Below, in pieces: positions 40,832 through 49,593 of a stretch of 64,000 nt of DNA. Position numbers and translations under genes: made by a program. Where the stretch lies: NCBI RefSeq assembly GCF_042678185.1, contig NZ_JBHUDQ010000013.1. One strand, given 5' to 3'. This DNA is from Ramlibacter ginsenosidimutans (GTDB lineage Bacteria; Pseudomonadota; Gammaproteobacteria; Burkholderiales; Burkholderiaceae_C). Position 1 is the first letter of the stretch. Every line of letters begins with the position of its first letter. The notes beneath the pieces were generated by a model. It was not told the origin of the DNA and ran no database searches. It saw only the letters and a program-made list of their open reading frames with translations.

Positions 40832-41716
40832 TTGAAGGTAGTAAGACAGCCGTGGGCGAAGGTTCGACCAGCTGGCCGAACAGCCGGGTCCGAGACGACA
40901 CGGGCGACTGGCGACTGGATCCGAAATCTCACGGTATTGGTGGCGCTTGGCTCTACAGCCTGCGCCCTAGTGGGCTTTGGCGTAACTTGGGGGTACACCT
41001 CGGTGTACGGCCTGGCACCAGGAGTCTGGTACGACAACGGCTTTGAGCTAATTGGCCTGGCGGGAGACGCACTGTTAGGCCTTCTTTCCGCGTTCACTGA
41101 CGGTGGAACATGGCGATCGGTCCCAAGAGCCGCACTTTTATATGGCCTTGTAGGTGCCGCGGTAGTGTTCATCTGGTGGTCCCTCCTCAAGCCGATCGAG
41201 AGCAGACAGAAGGACCCCAATCTCAGTGATAGGCGCGCCCCGGGGGTGTGGCTTCGGGCGCTGCAGTGGTTGGGTCAACGCAGGGTCGGCTGGCCTGGGC
41301 ATCTGCTGCGAGGGCTGGTCGCCGCCTTGGTTGGAGGCACGGTCACCGCAGTGAGCACGATTGTCGGCACCTTCATGATGTTCCTCGCACTTGTCATGAT
41401 CTCCTTGCTGCCCTACATCGGGTACGTCGGTGGCGCTGCATACGCGAACGCAACGGTCATGGCCCCGCAAGCATGCGTGAGCAGCCCGGGTAAGCGCCTG
41501 CGTGCCCGCAGCATGGGCGCGCCCGGTGCAAACTGCGTGGAGATCGTTGACCCGGTCTCTAAGCAGAAGTACGTCGGCAGACTCGTCGCCGCGACCGGGA
41601 CAAAGATCGTTCTGTACCTACCCAGCGTTGATCAGGTGGTCGCCATTCCGCGCAAGACCGAAGTGATACTAACGACGGAAAGTGCTCCTTCGCCTGCAGC
41701 CGGCGCACGAAAGTAG
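40832..41716 (+). CDS. Hypothetical membrane protein
   Basis: A 294-residue protein with hydrophobic segments near residues 34-55 (NLTVLVALGSTACALVGFGV), 70-90, 100-120 and 160-200 (GGTVTAVSTIVGTFMMFLAL). The soluble C-terminal tail contains LVAATGTKIVLYLPSVDQVV. The start is TTG at 40832, preceded by GAGGGGG. I know no function for it. An oligomeric channel or sensor is possible, but nothing in the sequence demonstrates this. Confidence 0.55.
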   Translation: MKVVRQPWAKVRPAGRTAGSETTRATGDWIRNLTVLVALGSTACALVGFGVTWGYTSVYGLAPGVWYDNGFELIGLAGDALLGLLSAFTDGGTWRSVPRAALLYGLVGAAVVFIWWSLLKPIESRQKDPNLSDRRAPGVWLRALQWLGQRRVGWPGHLLRGLVAALVGGTVTAVSTIVGTFMMFLALVMISLLPYIGYVGGAAYANATVMAPQACVSSPGKRLRARSMGAPGANCVEIVDPVSKQKYVGRLVAATGTKIVLYLPSVDQVVAIPRKTEVILTTESAPSPAAGARK

Positions 41717-41870
41717 CGGGAATGCAGCTGGCAGCTCAGTGATCGCGGGCACGACGCTGCCCTGAGAGAGCACGCCCAAGGACCGACGTCGGAACCCACG
41801 CCACCGTGTGACAGTGAAGTCCGCCTAGGTTGCCCCGCTTCACGCGCCAACGTCCGTAACCCCCACGCCG

Positions 41871-42923
41871 CTAGGCCTGTCGTTCACGTGTACGTCTGTC
41901 GACCAGCGCTTTCCCACTGACGCCCGACAGGGTCAATAGATCCCGAAGGACCGAGCTGAGAAGGGCCTCTTCCCACGCTGTCTCCGGCGCCCACCAACTC
42001 GGTCGTACTGATAGAGACTCCTTCAATCTATCCTGGAACGGGTGGCCGTCGAACGAACGCATCGTGGCTTTCAGGCCAATGTCTCTGCACATGCTCCAGA
42101 ACGCTCGCGCGGTGAGCGGGGGAACGGAGGACATGCTCGAACGCTCCAGAAAGGCGAATCGGAGGAGCCGGTTCTCGAGCGCACAAAGTTCGCTTGGAAG
42201 GAGATCAAGCTTCCGCAGCCGCACTTCCACACGCACAACCGGCTGCGACTTACGACTGGCTAGCTGCTGAAGGCGGTTGTCGGACAGCCGGTCGTCTTGT
42301 TCGCGCGAGGAACTGAACTTGCTGACGTGCCGATAGAGCGACTCGACGTCCTTCGCATACACGGCCGCCGCGCTGCTGCTCGAGACGCTTCCGAACATAA
42401 GCGTCTCGATCGTCCCTCGAGTTCGTGACATGCGCTTACCGAACACGGTGAGCTGCTGCGCATGGGAGTAGATGACGTGCAGGTCGTCAAGCCGCGCCCC
42501 CACAAGGTCCACAGCGACATCTAGCCGACGGATCCGGCATGCGCGCAATAGTTCAGGGTATGCCTCACCGAACGCATCGCGGAAGAAGTTGTGGATGAGG
42601 GCGATATCGGATGCCGTCATTCGCGCCGGGTTGCATTCGACGCGCACGCCGTAGCGTTGCCGCTTCCTGTCTCGCACGCCGTAGGTGACGAGCACCTTGC
42701 TCCCACTTGGGATGAGAAGGTGAACCCCATAGCGGAATCTCCCCGGGGCGCCGAAGAACGGCATGCAGCTGCCGCCTCCGAGTGCACTGCGTACGTACTC
42801 GTGGAAGCCGGGGAGCCAGCCGAGCTCTGCGCCTAGCACCTTCGCCGTGGGCAGCGAGTACGCGAGCTTGTCCAAGAATCCAGCTGATTGCTGGATCGGT
42901 GAAGCTGATAGCGCTGTGGACAT
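41871..42923 (-). CDS. Putative replication initiation (Rep) protein
   Basis: A 350-residue protein whose middle reads RIRRLDVAVDLVGARLDDLH and later TLMFGSVSSSSAAAVYAKDV. This RxDxAxD ... FGS...S....YxK pattern is that of phage/plasmid rolling-circle Rep proteins of the Rep_trans type (filamentous phage and plasmid initiators). The start MSTALSASPI lies at 42923. A 9-bp repeat array sits between this gene and the next upstream gene, where an origin would be expected. It may be the Rep of an integrated plasmid or phage. Confidence is moderate. Confidence 0.5.
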   Translation of the reverse strand: MSTALSASPIQQSAGFLDKLAYSLPTAKVLGAELGWLPGFHEYVRSALGGGSCMPFFGAPGRFRYGVHLLIPSGSKVLVTYGVRDRKRQRYGVRVECNPARMTASDIALIHNFFRDAFGEAYPELLRACRIRRLDVAVDLVGARLDDLHVIYSHAQQLTVFGKRMSRTRGTIETLMFGSVSSSSAAAVYAKDVESLYRHVSKFSSSREQDDRLSDNRLQQLASRKSQPVVRVEVRLRKLDLLPSELCALENRLLRFAFLERSSMSSVPPLTARAFWSMCRDIGLKATMRSFDGHPFQDRLKESLSVRPSWWAPETAWEEALLSSVLRDLLTLSGVSGKALVDRRTRERQA

Positions 42924-43111
42924 GTGATCTTGATCTCTGTGTTGGTCGAAGTGAGCTGGGCTGGCATGGCTCAGCCTTGGGGACGTTTTCAGTTACGCGC
43001 TTATTAGTCGCCTGCAGGGATGCCACGTGAGACCCGCCTGCCGGCTAATTGCCTGTAGCTCACGTTGCGTCGCATGGTGTTGCGGGCCGCGGGGTCGGCC
43101 GCCTGATCCAC

Positions 43112-43165
43112 GCAACACGTGCAACACGCGCAACACGCGCAACACGTGCAACACGTGCAACACGC
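43112..43165 (+). repeat. Six tandem 9-bp repeats, iteron-like
   Basis: Six directly adjacent copies of GCAACACGY, where the ninth base is T, C, C, T, T, C in order. A degenerate seventh unit follows. The array lies 189 bases upstream of the Rep-like gene start and beside the end of an HTH protein gene. This resembles iterons at plasmid origins, though simple slippage could also produce it. Confidence 0.75.
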
Positions 43166-43228
43166 GCCACGCGAGCGCGCATCCACATCGGATGCCGTCG
43201 CGATCGCTGCCACGCGACCTACGGCGCC

Positions 43229-44125
43229 TTAGATCGCCTCCGCTCCAGGTAGGTCGAGGGCGTCGCGGTACCGCTCCAACCATCCCTCCGCGAGATCCAG
43301 CTCACGTGTGGGTGGCATCTGGTCAAGCCGTCGCTTGACCGTGCTGCGGTTCACGCCAACCAACTTGGCGATTGCCTCCAGCTGCCATCCTTCGCAACGC
43401 AGCATCCACATGACGCGCCCCGAGAGGTCTTTTGCCACGAAAGGGTCCGCCTTGTAGACATAGCGATCTTGCGCCACCCGCACCGAGCACATCACCGTTC
43501 CGTGGTTCAGTCCGTCAAGGTGCAGCGCTCCGTGCCATCGAATATGGAAGCTGTGACGAGCGCCCGCCTCCGGCTCGCACGCTTCGACGTCGATGACCTC
43601 GTCCGCGAGTCGTTCAAGCTGCAGTCTCGAGGGCGCTGAAACGCGCTTGGTGAACACCACGATGTGACTTGCCGCGGAGACGGCGAGTTGCTTGAACCGG
43701 GTGAGCCCTTCGATGACGTGGTTCGGAAGCGGATCCGATACGGGCTGCTCAAAGCAGACCAACGCCTTCGTCGATCCCGTCAACTCTCCCAGCACCGCGC
43801 CGATTCCCTCGTCACGGCACGGATCAAAGCCTTGTCGTCCGATATGGCGGCGCTCAAGCCCTCGAGGCTCCTTTCGCCCTGCCGCGCAAAGCTCGGCCAA
43901 CAGCCGGATCTGCTCAAAGGACCGCGGCGTGCCGGCATGCAAGGACACCACTCGACGGGGCTCAGGAAAGGGGATGCCCAGCTTATCGCTTCCTTCTGCC
44001 GCGTGCCGCTCAATGAGGTACCTGGCGTGGAACTCGTGCTCCTCGCTGTCCATCGTCACCAGCGTCATGCCGGGCCTCAGCGGCACTTGGCGCAGAGCGA
44101 GGGCGGTGCGGCTCACTTTACTCAT
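43229..44125 (-). CDS. DNA-binding protein with C-terminal helix-turn-helix
   Basis: A 298-residue protein. The C-terminus holds a convincing helix-turn-helix: MLRCEGWQLEAIAKLVGVNR then STVKRRLDQMP. The N-terminal 200 residues look globular, with RTALALRQVPLRPGMTLVTM near the start and HIVVFTKRVSAPSRL near 170. I do not recognise a catalytic motif. It starts at ATG 44125 (MSKVSRTALAL) after GGTGGAGGGCGG, overlapping the alpA end by 8 bases. Its position between AlpA and Rep suggests control of replication or excision. Confidence 0.65.
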   Translation of the reverse strand: MSKVSRTALALRQVPLRPGMTLVTMDSEEHEFHARYLIERHAAEGSDKLGIPFPEPRRVVSLHAGTPRSFEQIRLLAELCAAGRKEPRGLERRHIGRQGFDPCRDEGIGAVLGELTGSTKALVCFEQPVSDPLPNHVIEGLTRFKQLAVSAASHIVVFTKRVSAPSRLQLERLADEVIDVEACEPEAGARHSFHIRWHGALHLDGLNHGTVMCSVRVAQDRYVYKADPFVAKDLSGRVMWMLRCEGWQLEAIAKLVGVNRSTVKRRLDQMPPTRELDLAEGWLERYRDALDLPGAEAI

Positions 44126-44336
44126 TGCCGCCCTCCACCTTGTTACGGTCAGCGACGCAGGCGTCAATGAAGCCTTGCACCTCGCTCTCGACCCAGCGCA
44201 CCGTGCGCGGACCGACGCGAACCGGACGCGGGAAGCGCCCCTCGGCCATGATCAGGTAGAGCCCAGAGTTGGAGATGCCGGTGCGACGCAGCACCTCCTC
44301 CTTCTTCAGCAGCGCATCGGGAGCTTGTTTAGCCAT
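44118..44336 (-). CDS. AlpA-family phage/element regulator (excisionase-like)
   Basis: A 72-residue protein starting MAKQAPDALLKKEEVLRRTG and continuing ISNSGLYLIMAEGRFPRPVR, which is the AlpA/Cox winged-helix signature. WVESEVQGFIDACVADR closes it. AlpA proteins control prophage and integrative-element genes and often accompany an integrase. No integrase is found in this window. Confidence 0.85.
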   Translation of the reverse strand: MAKQAPDALLKKEEVLRRTGISNSGLYLIMAEGRFPRPVRVGPRTVRWVESEVQGFIDACVADRNKVEGGNE

Positions 44337-44436
44337 GTTTGGACCACGTTGTGTGTCATTGAACATGGCCGGATTTCACCCGGGGCGCTCACGCTGCGGA
44401 CGATCTTGCCAACTCACCCCAGTTGGCAAGATGCGG

Positions 44437-45291
44437 TCAAGGCGCCTGCTTTGTGGCAGTGGACAGCGGCTTCAGCTGCAGATCAGCCCGCTGGCGGAAG
44501 GCTTCGAGGGCAATGGCGAACTGCTTTCGTATGGTCCCCGGGCGTGGCACAGCCGTGGGGTCGTAGGCACGCTCGGCAAGCCACGTCCTGAGTTTCGACT
44601 CGATCGCGTTGAGGCTGAATCGCGATGATGTGTGCCACTCGCCGTTCATTGCCTCTTCGTGCACCCAGTGCAGGAGCGCGCCTGCGTACACGAGAACTTG
44701 TTGGTCGCCGCGGCTCTTGATTTTGGCCAGTTCTTTGTCGGCATCGAACGCCTCGTCCGGAGAATCAGCACCCGGTGAAGGGGGCTCGCGGTCGGAGTAG
44801 GTGCTCCGGAGCTCCGCGAGCAGATCCTTCACGGGTCTGGACCCTGCGGGAATGGGCGGCGACAAGGCTTTGAACGCATCAGGGATCGTTTGCTTAAGTA
44901 CTGCGGCGAATGGCGACATGTCGCTGTTGGCAAGCGCAACGAAGGCAGCGAGGGGCACCATCACCTTCTGGAACTCGACGCGGTCCACGGTCGGCTCGCC
45001 CAAAAGAGGTTCCAGCAGCGGATTCTTGCCTGCCATCGCGTGGTACGCCTCAGCGAGCAGTCGGTTGTACTGCTTGGCGACGAGTGAGCGGGTCGGCCAC
45101 TTGGTTGCCCCTGCTTTGCGTGCGGCGCCCGGCTGAAGGCCCATGAGCAGCAGACAGCAGTCGGAGATGCGCGCTGCAGGCCGGTGTTGGTATTGGGTCC
45201 AGTTCGGCGCCGGGATCTCGGGCGATGGCTCTTGCGGCGACGGAGCTTGGGGCAACTCCTGGTCCGCTTCCTGTTTTTGTGTTTTCCGCAT
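44437..45291 (-). CDS. Hypothetical protein
   Basis: A 284-residue soluble, mainly helical protein. The N-terminus is Gln/Pro/Glu-rich (residues 1-35) and apparently disordered. The body includes ISDCCLLLMGLQPGAARKAG and EFQKVMVPLAAFVALANSDM, and there is an Asp/Glu/Lys-rich segment near 190. No domain was recognised. It is in the same orientation as the AlpA, HTH and Rep genes and may belong to the same element. Confidence 0.55.
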   Translation of the reverse strand: MRKTQKQEADQELPQAPSPQEPSPEIPAPNWTQYQHRPAARISDCCLLLMGLQPGAARKAGATKWPTRSLVAKQYNRLLAEAYHAMAGKNPLLEPLLGEPTVDRVEFQKVMVPLAAFVALANSDMSPFAAVLKQTIPDAFKALSPPIPAGSRPVKDLLAELRSTYSDREPPSPGADSPDEAFDADKELAKIKSRGDQQVLVYAGALLHWVHEEAMNGEWHTSSRFSLNAIESKLRTWLAERAYDPTAVPRPGTIRKQFAIALEAFRQRADLQLKPLSTATKQAP

Positions 45292-45386
45292 GCGAGGGCT
45301 AGCTTAGGAAAACGCCATATTATGCGAAGCCAAACCGGCCCACCAGGACAGAAGGAGGGGGCGGATGCTGAGGACACACACACAAA

Positions 45387-45935
45387 ATGGCTTCGCGAAT
45401 CCTGCCGCCGCTCCCCGCTGCGCCGACGCATGCGGACATCGTCCGCCATTTCGTGCGGTACAAGAAGAAAAAGCTACTCGAGGAATTGGAATGGTTTGCA
45501 GGGCAGCAGACGTTTAGAGCGGCGCTCTCAGAGGCGGCGTATGCACGGGGAAGGGACGGGAAGCGATTGAGTCACCAGCGCCGACTCCTCAAACACGTGA
45601 TTCCCGAGTCCCACGCAATCTGGAGTGCGCATGCTCCTGCGCTGCAGCGATGCTCAGAGTTTGACGACCTGATCGCGCTGATCGAGCAACTACTCGGAAA
45701 CGTTGAGCGCGCGGGAGATCTGTATTTTTATGACACGGCGCTTAGGTTGGGGATCTTGCCAAACCGAGTGTTCCTGCAGACAGGCGCATGGGACGGCGCG
45801 AGGCGCGTAGTGCCCGGGATCAGAGGTCGCTCCGTTCCGCTGTCGGCTTTCCCGGAGCCCTATCACGCCCTTGCGCCGTACGAGATGGAAAATGCGCTCT
45901 GCGTGTACAAGAGTGCAATTCCAGTTCCTGTGTAG
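45387..45935 (+). CDS. Conserved hypothetical protein
   Basis: A 182-residue protein. The middle reads DLYFYDTALRLGILPNRVFL then QTGAWDGARRV, and it ends APYEMENALCVYKS. I recall a similar pattern (xYDTAxRIG...P..VYLHxGTxxGA ... ExFLCxYK) in conserved hypothetical proteins but cannot name the family. The start at 45387 (MASRILPPLPAAPTHADIV) is divergent from the preceding gene. Confidence 0.6.
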   Translation: MASRILPPLPAAPTHADIVRHFVRYKKKKLLEELEWFAGQQTFRAALSEAAYARGRDGKRLSHQRRLLKHVIPESHAIWSAHAPALQRCSEFDDLIALIEQLLGNVERAGDLYFYDTALRLGILPNRVFLQTGAWDGARRVVPGIRGRSVPLSAFPEPYHALAPYEMENALCVYKSAIPVPV

Positions 45936-46095
45936 TGGACGTTGGCAGTCGCGACAGGTCGATCTCTCCCCTGTCCGCCGACACACGTGGCCTCGGCGGT
46001 GACAGTAGTGCATCCGAGACAGGCGGACCCCGTCGGCTTGCTCAGTCAGCGACTTCTGATTCACACTCGTATAACGAAAAAAGTGGAGGAGTTCA

Positions 46096-46524
46096 GTGGC
46101 GAAAGCGAAACCGGTGCCAAAGGGCACAGGCGGGAAGCGACAAAGTTCTTCAAAACAAGTCACTGCGAAGGCTCTCGCGCCGAAGCCGGCAAAGACGGCT
46201 GCCGCAAGACGGGCTTCGAAAGTTCAGCCCGCGGGAACCCTGAGAAGCAAGCGTAGTGCGGCGGCAGACGCGGCAGAGAAGTCGAAGGTTACCTACCATG
46301 CGCAGCAACTTCTGGCGGCACTGAGAGCGCTAGGCATTGGCGTGGACCTGGCCGCTGAAAAGCCGCGATCCACGAAAACGAAGACAGACGGAAAGAAGAC
46401 CTCCGCAAAAAGGCCGCCTGCGAAGAAGGCGGCCACGAAGAGCGCAAGGGCCGCCAAGAAGGCGTCCCGCGCGGGCCGCATAGACGGACTAGGTGGCGGC
46501 CGCCCGCCAGGTAGATCCAAGTAG
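46096..46524 (+). CDS. Histone H1-like Ala/Lys-rich protein
   Basis: A 142-residue very basic protein. It has Lys/Ala-rich tails (KPVPKGTGGKRQSSSKQVTA and KKTSAKRPPAKKAATKSARA) on both sides of a short central helix (HAQQLLAALRALGIGVDLAA). The composition resembles bacterial histone H1-like DNA-binding proteins. The start is GTG at 46096 after GGAGGAG. It ends 10 bases before the membrane protein gene, so the two probably form an operon. Confidence 0.7.
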   Translation: MAKAKPVPKGTGGKRQSSSKQVTAKALAPKPAKTAAARRASKVQPAGTLRSKRSAAADAAEKSKVTYHAQQLLAALRALGIGVDLAAEKPRSTKTKTDGKKTSAKRPPAKKAATKSARAAKKASRAGRIDGLGGGRPPGRSK

Positions 46525-46534
46525 AGGACTCGCG

Positions 46535-47815
46535 GTGATTGTTCGGAGGTCGTCGGCACGTCGCTCCAGGGTGCCGGACAGCGCGACCGGTGAAACTGGG
46601 CGGCGCTTCAAGAGCGCGACTGAGGCGACAAAGGAGCTCCACGAGGCGTACAACGCGTGGACCGCCGGAGTCTCGAAACTCGCTGTTCAGGCCGCATTCG
46701 GCTGCATAGCGGCGAATTGGGCCGTTCACGGCCACGCCGGGATTATCGCGAACTGGGCCGCTACATTGTCGGTAATTGGAGCGGTCGCATACCTGGCATC
46801 TGTGCTCCTGGTCGCGTGGGCCCTGATTCGCGAGTACGAGGTCCGATATAAGTACGCGGACGAGGATAAAGAGCGGTGGAAGCGTGAATTTGAGAGCGAG
46901 CACGATACGGCGTGGCCGTACACGGATGCGATCGAAAGGGTGGGTCGCTGGTACAGCAGGCTCGGGATCTATCTTCCACTTGCTTCCGGAGCCCTATTTG
47001 TACTGAGTCTTTTTGTGCCAGCAGCGCGTTCTGCATCGCCGTCCGGTTCCCTCGGGACGGTGCTGCCGTCGCCGTCCTCTCCTGTTGTACTTGGCCCTCA
47101 CGATCCTGCGGTTGGGGCAGAACCAACATTCTTCATCATGGGCCTTGGTGCTGCGTTCGTGGCGATTGGCCTCGTAGCACTGTACAAGTTTGAACCGCGG
47201 CGCACCGCCATCTTCGCGACCATGCTCGGTGGCTCATTGCTCGTATGGGGAGGGGTGACGCAGCGTCTGCAGCTTCAGGCGACGTTTAACTTGAAGCCAG
47301 ACGCACTGCTTAAGATCGTGAATGAACAAGTGCAGAGTGTCTCGTCACCTGGCCCTGAGCGAATTGCGTTTTTCGATCAATTTCTTTTGGGAGAGTCGCG
47401 TCGCTTGCAGCTCGCGTCAAGTGAAGTCATTGATGTCGCACAGTCCGTGGAAGTCGACAACGCAGTGTCAAGTTGGCTGAAGCGCCGGTCAGAGGGGCAC
47501 GATGGCATGCTGCTTGTGATCGGTGCGACCGACCGCGTTCGACTAGGCAAGGCGCTCACACAGCAATACGAGGCGAACGTGGGGCTGGCTCGCGCGAGGG
47601 CGGAGGTAGTAAAGGGCGCAATCCTTCAGAGATGCCGGGCACGCGAGCGGCGATGTGACCTTACAGAAGAGCAGGTCATAGTTCTTGTATCCGGCCCAAG
47701 GGAGACAGCAGCGCTGAGCGCGTCGGAGGTGTCTGCGAACGGCTACCCTCGCGATCGCCGCGTCGACGTTTGGGCCTTTTGGACAAAAAGGGCAGCCACC
47801 GCGATCGCCCGCTAA
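46535..47815 (+). CDS. Multi-pass membrane protein with OmpA-like C-terminal domain
   Basis: A protein of about 426 residues. Transmembrane segments lie near residues 60-95 (NWAATLSVIGAVAYLASVLL), 145-165 (YLPLASGALFVLSLFVP) and 205-250 (FIMGLGAAFVAIGLVALY). A soluble C-terminal part reads MLLVIGATDRVRLGKALTQQ, then RARAEVVKGAIL and YPRDRRVDVWAFWTK, which matches an OmpA-type peptidoglycan-binding fold (Gx(T/S)D ... N..L...RA ... RRVD). I chose GTG 46535, 7 bases after GAGGA. The topology is like MotB-type inner-membrane anchors, but the pairing is unknown. Confidence 0.6.
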   Translation: MIVRRSSARRSRVPDSATGETGRRFKSATEATKELHEAYNAWTAGVSKLAVQAAFGCIAANWAVHGHAGIIANWAATLSVIGAVAYLASVLLVAWALIREYEVRYKYADEDKERWKREFESEHDTAWPYTDAIERVGRWYSRLGIYLPLASGALFVLSLFVPAARSASPSGSLGTVLPSPSSPVVLGPHDPAVGAEPTFFIMGLGAAFVAIGLVALYKFEPRRTAIFATMLGGSLLVWGGVTQRLQLQATFNLKPDALLKIVNEQVQSVSSPGPERIAFFDQFLLGESRRLQLASSEVIDVAQSVEVDNAVSSWLKRRSEGHDGMLLVIGATDRVRLGKALTQQYEANVGLARARAEVVKGAILQRCRARERRCDLTEEQVIVLVSGPRETAALSASEVSANGYPRDRRVDVWAFWTKRAATAIAR

Positions 47816-48063
47816 CGATCGTCCGTCGCTTTGAACCGTTTACCTGGCTGGTGATGGCATGTAGGCTAGGGAAGGGAGGACCTGCAAGGGTAGACAGTGT
47901 CGTCTTCCATACGGGCGAAACGATGCCTCGAACCGCCACACGGATGGCGAGAGAAGGTGCGATCGCCTTTTGGCCACCCTAACCGCCGCGCTCCAAGCAA
48001 GTGGCGTGTTCTGATGCTTACAGACACGTTTTCGCCAGATCTAAATCGACGTGCGCAGGCGTA

Positions 48064-49593
48064 CTAGGCCGTCACGCCTGCGAATGAGTACCGCGCTGCT
48101 GTTCGGGCGTATCGTGCGAGCAATGCTGATGCGACGGACTCTGACCAGGCACGATCGGTGCGTTCGTCCTCGTAGATCGAAAGACAGGCTCGTAGTGCCA
48201 TGCGCGATCGATGCCTATAGCTGAGATCGGGGAAGGGCGACTGCGATTCGCTTGTTTCCAAATGGGTGACCCATGAAGACATCAAGTCGGGGGCGCCGGT
48301 CGCAACTGCAAGTTGAACCAAGAGGGCTACGTAGCCGCCGGCGAGCAGTTCTTGCCGATCGACGTCGTCGAGGCTGGCGCGAATGAGGCGATACGTGTTC
48401 ATGAACCGAAGGGCGCGGCGTGGCGAAGTGGCCGCATGCGGCGCCAGTCTTCCCATGAAGTCGACCTCGGGCACCGTCAGGCGGAGGAGGACAGGCTCAG
48501 GCGCTTCACTGTCGCGAGCTGGGATGGCAGGTGGCGCGGTGGGCGCCTCATCATCTCGACTCTCGAATTCCTGCCGCAAGAGGGCGCCCAGACGGGCTCG
48601 TACGAACTCCGAGCTGGATGCTGCGTCCATGGGGCGTACCCAGTAAGGTATTTGGAAGATCTTCTCGAGGTAATCATCAGGCGTGATGCCGTCGCGCGCG
48701 CCATCTTCACTAACCAAAGCATCGTAGTGGCGCGCGAGTGATCGTCGCACCCACCGGACGTCAACAGCCACGAGAACAACGAATATCGGGAACGTGAGAA
48801 GCAAATTCACTGCTTGCAGCACGTCTACGACCTTCTCCGGAGGGCAGCGGTCGAGGTCATCGATGTAGAGGATTACGCGATCAAAACCGACGCTGCTTGT
48901 CTCCGCCTCCTGTACTGATTGCTGCAGCTTCTCGAGCTGAGCAATCTCATCTGAGGATAGCAATCGCCGATGCTGCTCCAGAGAATCACGTAGCTCTTTG
49001 AGAAACCGTTCGCGACCGAGTCTCAGTGCTTCCCCGCCAGTCGTGTCTGGACCCGTGACGGCTCCTGAAAGCTCCTCAATGTCCTTCCGGATATTTGCGA
49101 TAAGCCCAAGATGCTTGGCGTAATGCCCATCGCTCGCACGGGAGCGGATGAACTTTATGAGTCGATCGGCCCCCGTGGACGCCGTGAATTCCGCGTGCGC
49201 GGTCCTCAGTCGGTCCGATGCAGCGGCAAGGTCTGCCTGTGCCGTCTCCACAGCCACGTTGAGCGCGGCGAGTCTCTGAGCCTCCCTCTTCGCATCAGCA
49301 GAGGCCGCTGCGGTGTGCTGCTCAATGGCGCGATCGAGCTCAAATGTCGCGACTTGAAGGCGCTTCAGGGCACGCCGGGCGAAGTGTCCAACGGCACCGA
49401 TCCAGCCGATCACGCCAGTCATCACGGCCAACAGTTGACCGACACCGGTCTTAAATACCGAGAGCAGAGGAGCCCACTCAGTTAGGACCGACAGCGAGGC
49501 CACTGCAAGTGCGGGCGCGACGAGCACCAGAACTACAAACAGCACCGCGCTCGACTTCGACTTGAAACGGGAGGTGAGCGAGGTGATGGTCAA
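48064..49593 (-). CDS. KAP-family P-loop NTPase, C-terminal part (split gene)
   Basis: A 509-residue frame. It starts with two transmembrane helices (VLFVVLVLVAPALAVASLSV and LLAVMTGVIGWIGAVGHFA), a coiled coil (about 90-150), then the Walker B block of KAP NTPases in VILYIDDLDRCPPEKVVDVL and the following FPIFVVLVAVDVRWVRRSL. It lacks Walker A, which lies in the upstream frame ending at 49590. The frame is open without a stop upstream to 49776, and it encodes PELAERRRAFERAAKEAGVT and AHLVNVSRALGTTAGQLQ there. The two frames are therefore one gene separated by an indel between about 49,720 and 49,776. Confidence 0.85.
   Translation of the reverse strand: MTITSLTSRFKSKSSAVLFVVLVLVAPALAVASLSVLTEWAPLLSVFKTGVGQLLAVMTGVIGWIGAVGHFARRALKRLQVATFELDRAIEQHTAAASADAKREAQRLAALNVAVETAQADLAAASDRLRTAHAEFTASTGADRLIKFIRSRASDGHYAKHLGLIANIRKDIEELSGAVTGPDTTGGEALRLGRERFLKELRDSLEQHRRLLSSDEIAQLEKLQQSVQEAETSSVGFDRVILYIDDLDRCPPEKVVDVLQAVNLLLTFPIFVVLVAVDVRWVRRSLARHYDALVSEDGARDGITPDDYLEKIFQIPYWVRPMDAASSSEFVRARLGALLRQEFESRDDEAPTAPPAIPARDSEAPEPVLLRLTVPEVDFMGRLAPHAATSPRRALRFMNTYRLIRASLDDVDRQELLAGGYVALLVQLAVATGAPDLMSSWVTHLETSESQSPFPDLSYRHRSRMALRACLSIYEDERTDRAWSESVASALLARYARTAARYSFAGVTA

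Noticed and set aside
43112..43165. CRISPR-like repeats
   Set aside because: The units are 9 bp and directly adjacent with no spacers, and no cas genes are present.
43049..43252. Proteins with Cys-Cys-Ala or Ala-Thr-Arg repeats over the 9-bp array
   Set aside because: All frames through a 9-bp repeat give repetitive peptides; none has a start signal or flanking protein-like sequence.
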